A DNA stretch of 64,000 nt from Athripsodes cinereus (lineage: Eukaryota > Arthropoda > Insecta > Trichoptera > Leptoceridae): contig OX388327.1 in assembly GCA_947579605.1 (NCBI GenBank), forward strand, positions 10,217,122-10,281,121, in the 5' to 3' direction. The notes beneath the pieces were generated by a model, which was given only the letters and a program-made list of their open reading frames with translations, was not told the origin of the DNA and searched no databases. The position numbers and the translations under genes are program-made. Below, piece after piece: positions 25,230-37,900 of the stretch (positions within the stretch are counted from its first letter, which is position 1; every line of letters starts with the position of its first letter).

Positions 25230-26048
25230 CAGTGGAACCTCTCATAACAAGTTTAATTCGTTCCAGACTCTTACTCGTTATGCGAAACATTTTTTTTCTA
25301 TAGAAATCAATGTAAAATACAATAATGAGTTCCATGCCGAAAAAAAAGTATTCTTGGAGTACTTAATGATTTTTATTAACGTTTATTCAATTTAAATTAC
25401 TTATTAAAGGTTTAACAACTTGTTTTACAATTTGATTAGGAAAAGAAACGTACCCAAATAAAAATATGAATTTATGACAAATAATTAACCATTTTTAACT
25501 AGAAAACTAACCGTAAACGGAACTGTTTTGCAGACATTCTTGACACTGACTTTGAAGCATCCATTTTCTTAATTTTATCTTTGTTCTTGAGAATAATGCA
25601 GATCGTCGATGTTGACCGATAGTATGTGCGCGCTAGATATGCCACGCTCACACCTTGTTCTCGCTTTTCAATGATTTTATGTTTCATTTCAACAGTTATT
25701 TATATTTTCTTCTGTCTTTCTTCTTGTGATTTTTTCTTCGGGGACAATTTTGAACGGATTATAATACTTCACACATAATTTTTTTTTACTAATAATATCA
25801 ATACAAATTTTGGAAGAATGGGTGATCCATGCAAAACCAAGGCACTAACGGAATGCTAAACACAGACTTGATGTACTGGCGCGGAAGTCTCAGCTCACAA
25901 GTGAATGTCGTGAAAAAGGGACTTACCCTTTCTCTGTAACTCGTTATGCGAAACATCGCTCGTTATGGGAGCAACTTTTTCGCATTTTTTTTTGCTTGTT
26001 ATGCGAATTACTCGTTATGAGAGGTGCTCGTTATGAGAGGTTCCACTG
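25230..26048 (-). mobile_element. Internally deleted pogo/Tigger-type (Tc1-mariner superfamily) element
   Basis: Inverted ends CAGTGGAACCTCTCATAAC and a right end reading GAGAGGTTCCACTG are typical of Tigger elements. TA follows the right end; the left flank is TG, so the TA duplication is mutated. On the minus strand 25687-25499 encodes the N-terminal CENP-B/pogo helix-turn-helix (KHKIIEKREQGVSVAYLART, STSTICIILKNKDKIKK). The DDE domain is absent. The motif CTCGTTATGCGAAAC occurs near both ends. Confidence 0.85.
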
Positions 26049-26050
26049 TA

Positions 26051-29000
26051 CTGGCAAGCTAAGCTATGTAACATTGGCAACATTTTGACAGGCATGAAAA
26101 AACATTATTTTAACTTTTTATTTCAAATAAATTATTCAAGCATTATATTTTATAAATTGTAATAAAAAAATTGAATACCTTTTTTTAGCACTATAAGCAG
26201 TTGATTTCAAGTGTGCCAAAACCTCGCTGATGTCACATGTAATGCAAAAAAGATATGTTGTTTTTGGCAGTTAACAGACATCTATTCAAACGGACACAAT
26301 ATATTAATTTGTGTTTACAACAACAATACACATACACATTAAATAGTTTGCAACACATATAATACGGGTATTGTATTTTGATTCACATTAATAATATACA
26401 TCATAATTAATAGTAATGCCGAAAGTTCAATTTATGTGTTAACTAAATGAATGGCCGGTTAGTAAAACGCCGTAATTCCCATTTGACGAACATTCAACCT
26501 GATGGAAGCTAAGTTAAAAGTGGCCAGATCATTTAAATATGGTTTTGCACATAAATATACTATGATATGAATGTGAATAAATTGTTTTGTATGAGAATGA
26601 ATGTTGAAAGTGTATTAGTATATATATGAAATAATAAAAAATATACACCAACTAAAAACAACCATTGGAAACTATAAAATTGTATTACGAATATAACTAA
26701 ACATTATTAATAGATGCATATGGACATTCTCGGCATCACAATTTTTTTTACCAGCCTCAAAGCCGAACAAACATATTGGCAAACTCCCCAGTGGGAAGAG
26801 ATATTCAAATGTTTAATGGTCTGGCTGGAGAGGTTGATATCTTTAACATGACGTATGCAGAATTTATAAGAAAAATTGAGGATATATAATTGTGGTATCG
26901 TTTAAGGTTATCTTCTGGGATTGCATTGGCCTTCAGCTGTAATGATCCTTGTAAGAATCGTCTTATTGTCAGTAATAATAATAATAATAAATATAAAAAA
27001 TATTAAATTGTAGTTTAACCAAATATCTAGTTGGTTTTCTAAATGTCGCTTTAAAAATTTGGCTGATCCATTTTATTAACATTTTGATTACCATCCATGT
27101 CAAATACGATTGTGCCCTCAATACCACGTGATTTAAATGAACCATTTTTTTTTTAAGTTTTAAACTAATTTTAATAATACAAATCTACTCACCAGAGACA
27201 TTCCATAGGATCAAGTGAACTCATTAATCCTTTGGCTATCGTATCGCAAACAAATTAGACACTAATGAGTCACCACTATCCCATAATAAACGTGACTCTG
27301 GGAGGAGTCAAAAATGGAAAACGTGATATGACGGGATTGGTAATGCATGGTAAGGAAATTCGCAACGTGATATGCCATTATTGGTAATGAAACGGTTAAA
27401 TGTCAGCGTTTCAACTATCGGGTGGTGACATAAATACATTTCAAATAATCATTGCAGCAATGAGCATTTCCTTTGACATGTAAAAAATAACAAAATTTAG
27501 AGATATTAGGAGATGTAGATAAATAATAATTAATTATAGTGAAAACATTTAGATGTGCATAATTGTTATGCATCATACAAATTATAAACTAGACGTAAGG
27601 AATGTCACACAAGCATTGGGAATTTAATGTAGACAATAGCTTTAGCATAAAATATATAAACGCAGTGATAATATTGAGAATTCTATTCAAAACAGTACCA
27701 ACTTAAAAATACCACATTGGCTATACTACAAAAGAGTATACGTAATTATGTGAGCCTAATTTTTATTTCTGTTTGTGCATGTGATGTATACATTTGTCCT
27801 TTAAGGAAAGATAATGGAAGCGTAAACATACAAGCACATCATAATAGTCAATAGATCACACACAATTACTACGATAATAATTTCAGAGAGAGAAGAATGT
27901 TGCATCAGATTGCAAGATTAACACAAAATGATGAAATCTGGGATAGTATCTTGAATAATGATAGAGAACTTGTAAACCAATGGTGATGCATTTTTCAATA
28001 TAAATTCCTCAATATAATTTGTACAGAATTCACAAATAGTATTTTACATAAAATAAAGACACACAATAATAATCTATGTAAACACGTAGTTGAAAACATG
28101 ATCATGCGGCAATAATAAAACATAGTAACTATTCAATTACAAGAATATACAAATATAAACATTACAAATCACATTTAAGTAATACATAAAAATAAATTAA
28201 TATAAAATACAAAAAGTAAATAAAATAAATTGTGATATAAATGATCTTAGATCGAATTTTTGATAAAAAAAAAACAACTAGTGTGTATTTTAAAATAATT
28301 TTTAATTGGAATTCAGTGAAAATATAATGGAAATTTTATTTGGGTAATTTTCTAAAATATTTCCCAGCATCTAAACCCATGGAAGTAAAAACTGTCAAAA
28401 CTAGGATTTGCAAATAATTATTTATCTAACTCAGAAAAAATATATTAGAAGTTAGATTATTATACTTGAATTGCATATTCAAGACGGGACATGCAAAAAA
28501 AATTACATTATGTTGTATTAAGAAATTTGTTTAATTTCGTTCACATGCAAAAAACTCACATGATCCAAATTATTATAAATAAAACAAGTGTTTTATTTAT
28601 AATAATTCGACATGGACTTCCACCAAGAACCATCGGTCAAAAATATCAACCTGACATGATCCATTTTAAACAACGTTATGTAAATTAAGGAATCACTAAT
28701 ACACTTAAGAAAATAAAAAGACGAAGAATTTGACTAACAATCTTGTCAAAACACACAATAACAAAATTCTGCTATAAAATTGCATTTATAAAAATAATCC
28801 TAACCTACAAACACACCTCTTTACGACAACAGAAATATGATATTTTCATTGTTTTTATCCTAGGAACTCGTTTTAGTAAGTACCTATCAATTAACATCAT
28901 TTTAAATAAAATATAACTTTAATAATTAATGAGAAAGTAAATGACTGATTAAGAAGTTACACAAATATTTAATAATTTTATTAAACTTGACTAGTGATAA

Positions 29001-29760
29001 TACAAAAAGTGGAAGAACTGTTTAATTTTTGAGCAGAACAGAAAAACTTGACATGACACTAAAACACTAAAAATGAGTAATAAACTAGGTAACCACATGT
29101 TAATGTTTGCAATATTATTTTGTCAAAAGTCAGTTTTGAACAACATTTATTTTTAGAAATAATAATATCAATTGTCCAGTTCCGTAGGCTAACTACTAGA
29201 ATTTTTTTGGATTTCAATCTCTGTGGCTTCCGTTTTAACTAAAGATAAATAGGTACTCCAATTATAGTAATTCAACATTTATACAATCCATGCAAATTTC
29301 AATGTCTTTACATTTCAAATGTAAATATAGCATAGTTGAAAATATTATGAGGTAATGGTAAAATCAAATAAAAATTAATAAAACGCAATTACAAATTTAA
29401 TAAATTTGTATTAAGACAATTAAAATTTTAATTATCTGCATTCTATTTTTATTTGTACTGCTGATGTATATTTAACAAAAACTAATCAATCAACCAATAA
29501 ACGAGATTCATCAAGGCCTATTTCATAGACAACAGTCTATTTTTTTAAAAGAACAAGTTGTTATTTTATCATTAATAATTTTTTTGGATATGGTAATCCA
29601 TCCACTTTATTGTTTTTAAATTTACATAGAAAGCATACACAGAAAGAACAAGTGGAGTCGGTGATCAGTAGGTATGAGAAAAACAGAAAATTTAGGAATA
29701 CCATGGAGCACCTGGCAAACAGTCTCTAACTTTTTTATACATCTTAAATTCAGCAATGAG
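26051..29760. other. AT-rich intergenic DNA; possible LINE tail
   Basis: At about 26750-26995 (+) a weak LINE 3' end is suggested: a degenerate frame with MFNGLAGEVDIFNMTYAEFI, then CTTCAGCTGTAATGATCCTT and a (TAA)n tail. The rest, including several Asn/Ile/Lys-rich frames of 60-70 residues, shows nothing I can support. Confidence 0.4.
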
Positions 29761-29769
29761 GTTTGCAAC

Positions 29770-29890
29770 CCATCCTGAATCCTTTGTTGGCACTGAGAGG
29801 ACAGCTTACATGTTTATTGCATGTAATTGGTCTACTCCACTAGTGGGATATAGCGTGATGGGATGGGCTCATAAATACCATAGCCAATAT
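29770..29890 (+). repeat. Dispersed repeat with RTE-like 3' tail
   Basis: Contains GCACTGAGAGGACAGCTTAC, TGTTTATTGCATGTAATTGG and CCACTAGTGGGATATAGCGT GATG. The same core order occurs at 45312-45405 (+) and, inverted, at 23905, 34351, 51905 and 56288. It looks like a short interspersed element but no Pol III boxes were identified. Confidence 0.55.
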
Positions 29891-30659
29891 AGGCAGTGGT
29901 CATATTTTACATTATTTTCTACTCCAGTAGGTGATAATGGACATTGTCTTGTTATTTTGAGAATAGGTTAATATAATATAATAATTTATATGTAAAAATG
30001 ATTTTTTAACCTTTGTAAAATATCAAAACATTGAATTATATTTGTATATGGATATATAAAAAAGAACCTGTTGACAAGTCTTATAAAAGACTTAACAGGA
30101 CTTGTAATATTTACTTGTAATATTTTTGATAAAAAAAAAAAAAAAAAAATAGGTTCAGATATTCAGTACACTGATAATATCTACAAATCTCCATATTTTT
30201 GCAATAATATTGACTCCCATTATTCTTTCTGTGTGCCTTCGCATAATAATTTTGTTCAATCTTTACACAATATTTATATAACAGACACTTAGGGACTTAT
30301 TATAAATTAAAATATCATTTTAAATGATACCACATTATAAATAATAATACTAATAACATTGAGATATATATAGTCACATAAAATAATAATATATACCTAT
30401 GCTAATTCAATACATATCTGTATATAAATTTTTACTCAATTTCACTGCATACAGTCGGTTAGAGTCTCATGCCTTTTCACATAACTGTTTGTAGTGAAAT
30501 GGAGTAAAGCTTTCAACTCATACTAACTTCTGCATAAAAACATCATCTTTCATTTATAGAATGCATATTGCATTTTGGTTGAAAATCAGATCATATTTAC
30601 GGTCTTTTTCAAGACTACAAAAAAGGATTTTTATTAATATATATTTTTTATTAATTATA

Positions 30660-30735
30660 GATCTATATGGAGTTTCATTCTCTCTGCCTACCCCACTTGG
30701 AATATGGCGTGAGGGTATGTTATAGTATAAGTATA
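30660..30735 (+). mobile_element. RTE LINE 3' tail fragment
   Basis: CATTCTCTCTGCCTACCCCA followed by CTTGGAATATGGCGTGAGGG matches the terminal codons and tail seen at 34230-34280 and, inverted, at 5507-5635. It is a very short 5'-truncated copy or remnant. DNA at 29990-30655 and 30740-31960 shows no gene; the latter may include Lnk 3' UTR. Confidence 0.55.
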
Positions 30736-31965
30736 GGTACATAAATAAATATTAATATAAAAGTTTTACTCAAATTAACAATTTAATATTATTTTTAAAT
30801 CTTCATTATTCCCCCCATTATAATTTAGAACCCTTTTAAGACAAGAATTATTAAATCTCCTCTTTCTTTTTCTAAAGTTGAGATAGGAACTGAAAACGTA
30901 ATGTTTTAATTTTTTCAGTGTTGTAAATAGTGAATTCGGATAAGTTAGTTACATGAACCTACAAAACTAATGACTTAAAAAAATACATTACATTGCATTA
31001 TTATTATATTTGAGAGTATTTAAAATTAATCTGAATCATAATCTATTGAATTTGTGAATTCACATTTAATATCAGAGATTTCATAAGTAAAAGCAATCTA
31101 TCTACTTTTCAATACATGTTTAGCTCGACCACTTTTATCAAAATAATTTGACATTTCTGGCACAAATTCTCTTGATAAGCAGACACTCAAACATTATTAT
31201 CTGATACATTTGACATTTAGCATCATATTTTATGTTGTCTATGTTCTTATGTGTACCTCTTAAAAATACTAAATGATAATACCATTAGAGGATGATGTCA
31301 CAGTAAAATGTTTGGAGGGCAGAGTCCCAACACTATGGAACAAAAACGAAACAAACAAAAAATGTTTACCAACATGACCATAACATATCATTCAATCGTT
31401 AAAGATTAAGATAACATTAAATAATATGCTTTCCGTAAAATGTAATAAGGTATATATTTCCTTAAAAGGATAAAGCGTACCACGTGAAAGAAAAAGCTTA
31501 AGGTGATATCTCTTTCTAACAGCGTAGTTCTGACTATGCGTGAAAAAGAGATAAAGTACCATTACTCATGCTATCTCAGATAGTAAATTATTTCAAAGAA
31601 GAGCGTTGTTATGTATTAAATCCTTCCAACTGTCAGGGTTGCCCAAAATCACTCAATATTGGGTGGAATGCCTAAAGAATACCTAATAATAAAAAAAATG
31701 CTGTCAGTGTCGTTTTTGTTACTATTTTGTCATCTGACTTTCTTTTTTTTTCTTATGGCATAACACCCTACAAGGATATTTGCACAATTTGACTTTCAAC
31801 TGTCATAACAATTGAACATGTGTTACGGTTTGCCCTCCAAGCAAAAGCAAATCCATAGACAAGACCACGTGACCTTTAATGGTCTATTGTGTGTAGAGAT
31901 ACAATTTAAACACTCTCAAATATTAATATAAATAAATATATATTTGTTGTGTTACATTAATGTGT

Positions 31966-34900
31966 TTATACGAAGCTGTATTGATTATCTACAGCTCTGG
32001 GTGGTTCCGCATCATCACTGATTCCCGAGGGGGGCTCATTACTTCTGGTGGCCCACAGAGCTTCCAGTTCGGAACGTCGTATCCTCACATCGGTACCATG
32101 AAGAGATCCAAGCTGGAATAAGAATAACCATTCAAATCACAAATGGATTTAAATTCCAATTAACTCAATGATATTGCTTAGTGATAAATCCTTTTTTTTC
32201 TATTGCAAATTTTGCATTAGAGCTTCATTTATTTATATTGACATAATATCTTAGTGTTTACTCCATATTTCACTTATCATGCCTATTTTAAATAGCAAAG
32301 TCAACCGAATTATATTAATTTATTTAAATTCAATTAGCGTAACTCTTAAGTAGCTTTCTATAATAGTTCTATGTATGTCCATCTCATATACCAACTGGTA
32401 TGTAATTCTAAGAAATATCTCCATACTCTTATAATTTTTCAATAACTTACTCTAAGATCTGATGTGAATAATAATTGCATCAGAAACACAAAACAGGATC
32501 ATAATAATTATTTTTTATGGAATTTTTAATGACATGTAGGAAACACCTGTCAATTTCTACATAATACTTACCTTAGTTTTATAATAACTCTTCTCCTCAA
32601 GAATATTTTAACATAAATGTTTTATCATATTCATATGAGATAACAATAAATAGAAAAACAAACTTTGTCTATAATAAATGTGAAACAAGGAAATATAATA
32701 AAGAAAACAAAAAAATATAAATAAAAAATATTTTATAATTAATAGTTATATTATAAAATGTACAAAATATAAAATAATAATAAAATATAAAATAATATTT
32801 AAAGCGATCATATTTTACATTGACTTATACAAGATGAGAATAACATAGTATATTATTTATGTAATTATATATATACCAACCGGCACGTTCAGAAGCATAA
32901 TGTGTCAAATAAATTTATTCTTAAAAATGAGTTTAATCCGTGTGAAAACAAACATAGACCGATAGTCAAAATTTGACCCACATATGCCTTTAGTCTCTGT
33001 TATTATGTTTTAACAAGGCAGTATAATCCGTTGAATTTAACTCCAAATATCATAGACTAAAGTTTCATGGATTTTTTTTTAAAGATATATCTGGGTTTTG
33101 TTATAAACCCAAATACTACCTTATACACCTTTCACAGTAAGCTACTAAAAGCTTGTGTCGTGAAAGGGGAGTTTGCCGGCACCTGGTATCGAACCACGGA
33201 CCCCTTGTTCACGAGACCGAGACTCTACCTCCAGGCAACCGACAAACTATTTGATCCACTATGGTTCTGAACATCTCATATATGTGTCTTTGCATAATAA
33301 AAATAATGACATCGTACATAAAATAAAATTATGCGACACCTACATGGAAAATAAAACTATTAGAAACAATATTTAAATTATTATATCATATGAAATATTT
33401 ATTATATTTAATAACCTATCATTGATCTTCAATAAATCAAGAAAAATGTTTCAAATAAAATAAGTAGTCAAATATCTCAATAATTTTAAGTAAAGATGGA
33501 CAAACTTAATAGATTTCTCTTTCTTACAAATTGAAAAATTAATTAATGTTGCCAAGACAAAAGTGCTGAAAAATTAATGTTGCCAAGACAAAAGTGCTAG
33601 TGTTTGAAAGAGAGAACGAAAGAACAATGTGTGAAATTAAGGTAAAAATTAATGTTTGGAGTAAGTAAACGAATATGTATTTTTAGGAAGTTTGTTTGTG
33701 AGGGATGGAAGATGAGGACAGGAATATCGATTAAAAAAAGTGGCCGGTGCTAGGATGAATGGTGCACGCCTGACCCATTCTCAGTAATTGTAATGTGTCA
33801 AAACATGACAAAATTAGTGGTACACAAAACCATTTTGGTACCAAAATTTATGTATTCAAGAGAAACCTGGACATGGTTGAAGAGAGATGAAAGTTCAATA
33901 ATGCTGTGGAGATGAGATCGCTGAGGAGAATGGTTTGTAAAACGTTAAGTGATAAGAGTGAGGAATGAGGATATTAGAAAAATGAGCAGATACGAGGAGT
34001 ATTGTGGATAGAATGCGTGTAAATAAGTTGTGATGGTTTTGACATGTTGAGCGAATGGATGAAGAAAAGATGACAAAGAGTGTATATATATCTGAAAGAG
34101 GGGGTGTGAGAAAATGCAGATGTCCAAGAGTGGCTGGACATATATCAAATTCTCAAGAAAGGACGCGCGTTGAATATGAAAAATCAGCATGCATGTGGTG
34201 ATAGAAGTATGTTAAGATGGGCTAATATGGTGTTCCATTCTCTCTGCCTACCCCACTTGAGACACAGCGTGAGGTATAGATAGATATGAAATCTCTCCAA
34301 AGTCAATATAACATTTTAACAAATATCTCTGTCTCTGTACATCCATCAAGGAATATCCCTCAAGTGGGTTAGCCAGCTAACTAATTGCACGTAACAAGCA
34401 TACAGGTCGTCCACTTTGTGCGATCAATTTCAACAAATAACTAAACAAATATCGCATAATTTTATTTTACACTTATGACAATCTTTTAGTATTCGGTGGC
34501 AATTCATATGGGGACAGTAGGTGTTGTATGAGATTTAATAACTTATTAACACACAATACCCACATAGACACAAACACACATACTCACACACCAAGCACAG
34601 CACATTGAAAGCAAAATTGTGCTTGCTCGATTCTCTAACAAAATTATTAGCACAAATACTCTGCGCTGCTTTCTAATAAAAGTTACATTTTAAAACCTAA
34701 CATTAAAACACCACAATACGACTATATATACATACATATATGCGAGTATAATATTGTTTCCAGAAGAACTTTGATTATTTTTTTACAATATTAACCGTGT
34801 ATCGTGTAATTAATGTAAATTCAACATATGAAATTACTTTACAAAGTTTAGAAAAGAGAATGTCACCCTCTTTAGTAGTTCCCAAGATCAGAATTGTACC

Positions 34901-37900
34901 CACACTCCATCCTTTCTACGAGCTTAGTAGTGTGCTCTATACAATTGAATTTAAATATTCACTCAGTGATCAACAACAAATTAAAAATAGTCGATTAGCT
35001 ACATTAAATGTTGATTCATTAACAGGTTCAACGAGCGAACTTGCAGACCTATTCAAATGCAGGAAAGTTGATTTTGTGTGCCTGCAAGATTGTGATTTTC
35101 AAATCCAAAAACAGCCTTTTTTATGGAAATAAACAAACTGTTTTGAGTTTTAGTGTATTTAATAATAGGTCTAGTAACCTGGTTTCGACATACAAAGTCA
35201 TTGTCAACCTTGTAACTAGGTTACTACACCTATTGTTAAATACAGTAAAACTCAAACGGTTTGTTTATTTCCATAAATTAATATGGAGTTTTACAAAATA
35301 AACGTCAACTCAATCAAAAAAGATTTTTTTTCAATTTCGTAGAATAAATACAACAATTGGGAAAACACAGTGAAGATGTGAAATATTATTTTTTGACGGT
35401 TGCTAAAAAGGTTTTGAATATCATATTAATGTGAGAGGAGCCAAAATATTATATTACCTACTAAAATAGTGACAATGGAAGAGAATCAATAATATCAATG
35501 GGGGGAGATATAAGTTTATATTGATGGCTAAGATTAATTTCACAATGAGACTAGAAGACACTATCATAGAACTACAAATAGGAAAATGTGAAACTGGTAG
35601 CAGTACGCTCACAAAGTGTGATATCATCTGACGTTAATGCGCTCCAACTGTCAAACTTTTCTTATTTTCCCATACTAAAGTGGGTGCTAGAAAGCAAAAT
35701 TTTTATTAAGTATTCTGTCAATATAAACCATGTTTATCTATATAGAACTTAGCTTTTTCTACACACTTTTGTAGGGAAAAGTGAGAAAAAGTTTGACAGT
35801 TGGAGCGCAACGTCAGATGATGTCACACTTTACAAGCATATTATGAAACAAATTGTTATAATATGTAGATTGAAAATGAGTTATTATCATAAAATATTTA
35901 CTAGCATGCACTGTTTATTATGAAAAAAAAAACATATACTTAATTAGGAAGCAGAAGGGGTTGATGAAAATTTCTAAAAAGAGTAAAACTACCGTGCGGC
36001 TAGACTATATAAACACACGCACACACTGGGAGAACACCTAACTATATGTACATAATTACAGTAAAATTATAGGACAAATTACTATAATAATAAGATACAC
36101 AAGGAATAGGATATCAAAACAATACATTAAAAAAAATGCCAGTGAGAATTACACACTACATACATAAATGTTATATAATATATATTACATAAAGACATTA
36201 AATGTTACGTGAAGACAAAATGGAAATAGTCAATAAAACAATCTTAAAAATAATGCATCAAATAAACGGAATAAAATTATAATAAAAACAAACCGAAACA
36301 TATTGAATTAATATGTAAAATGTGAAATAATCTTTATCTTTTAGTAAGTTGATTTTGGATAAATGGTTTATTCGTTCTTTTACAAAACACCAATGGCATT
36401 TGTACCTAATTACATGCAACTCTGTACACAAATATTTTGACTGATTTTAATAAATTTAAAAATACCTTCAACAAAAAAACACTAAAACATTATTCAGTGA
36501 TAGAAAAATATAAAACAATGGGTGGTACTTATTATAGAACACATGATTATTTAGATATTGCTTAAACAAATATTATGTATTGGGTTAAACTGCGATAAAC
36601 TCACCCATTATACAAAATTATTTGAATATAGATACCATGTTGTAATCTTATTATTTTTGTCTAAATATTTTGTACAATAAAGTTTATTATTATTATTATG
36701 TATCTATCCTTGTTTGATATTTGGTTATATTTGATGCTTTGTATCATTTGTCTAAAATGTTAACTTCAGTTATTATATACTATGATAGTCGTGTCCACAG
36801 CAAACAAATGGTGCAAATCAATGATGTTCTGTTTTTTTATACATATTGACGGAGGGAAAAAAGATATAGAACTTTCATTCGTACAGTTAGTTTGCTTAGT
36901 GTGGATGCACCTTTTAAAAAGTTTATACATCAAGTCAATGGTTTAAAGATCAAAAGACACATGTCCACTACTATGGTAAAATGAGTTAATATATGTACAA
37001 CATCGGTTGCAACGTCATCTATGTCCTGAGTACATAATTAATTACCAATAACATCATTATCGAAATATTTGATAAAAACTAAATGTCACACGTCCATAAA
37101 TGAACATTGTTTTGCGCACAGATGTATCATGTCACATAAGATATTGAGAATGCATTTATATCGATTTTCTTAATTCTTAAAAAACACATGTCCATTTAGG
37201 ACATCTTCTGCATTAATTTGAAATTAGTTAATTAATGGAGAAGCCCAAACTTTGAAAACCAGTTTTCTTGAAACTGTCAAATGTGCACATGTGTTTTTTG
37301 TGCTTTAAACCATTGAAATGTAATTACGTAACAAATAAAAATAAAACCAAGGAATAGGGTTATGCTACACATAAACAAACTTGCAAGCCAGTTAAAATAT
37401 AGAGTTACAAAGTGTAAAGTAATAAGAGATGTTTATAACTAATATGGCACAAAACTATAAAAGTATTTACAAAAAAATTACATAAACTACATGAACAGTT
37501 TACCAACATTTAATGCTAATTGCCAATAAACATAATGGAATATTTGCTGTAATATTATTAGGAATATGTAAAAAAAAAAAACAGTCCCCAAAACGAGATG
37601 GGTCGAGGAGTGTCGACAGTCATACCCAGAATCATTTCCTCTCTTGCATCCATCATCAAAGGACATTCGTATATTGAGCTCCTGTCCAATTGCAAATATC
37701 TAATATGTGTGTGAACATTGGTTACATTATTAACAGAAACACAACTGGTAGACATTTAGTCATAATTAATAGCAGACAATTTGACCACTACATTATCATC
37801 CATTGTATTTATTTGACAAATGACATGAACCATGATTCATTGCAAATACAAATCTGCATTATAGTCAGTATTGTTGACAGACGTTACTTTTTTCAAGTAC

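Noticed and set aside
33173..33250. Functional tRNA gene on the minus strand
   Set aside because: B box is good but no full cloverleaf or acceptor stem forms, and a SINE body follows.
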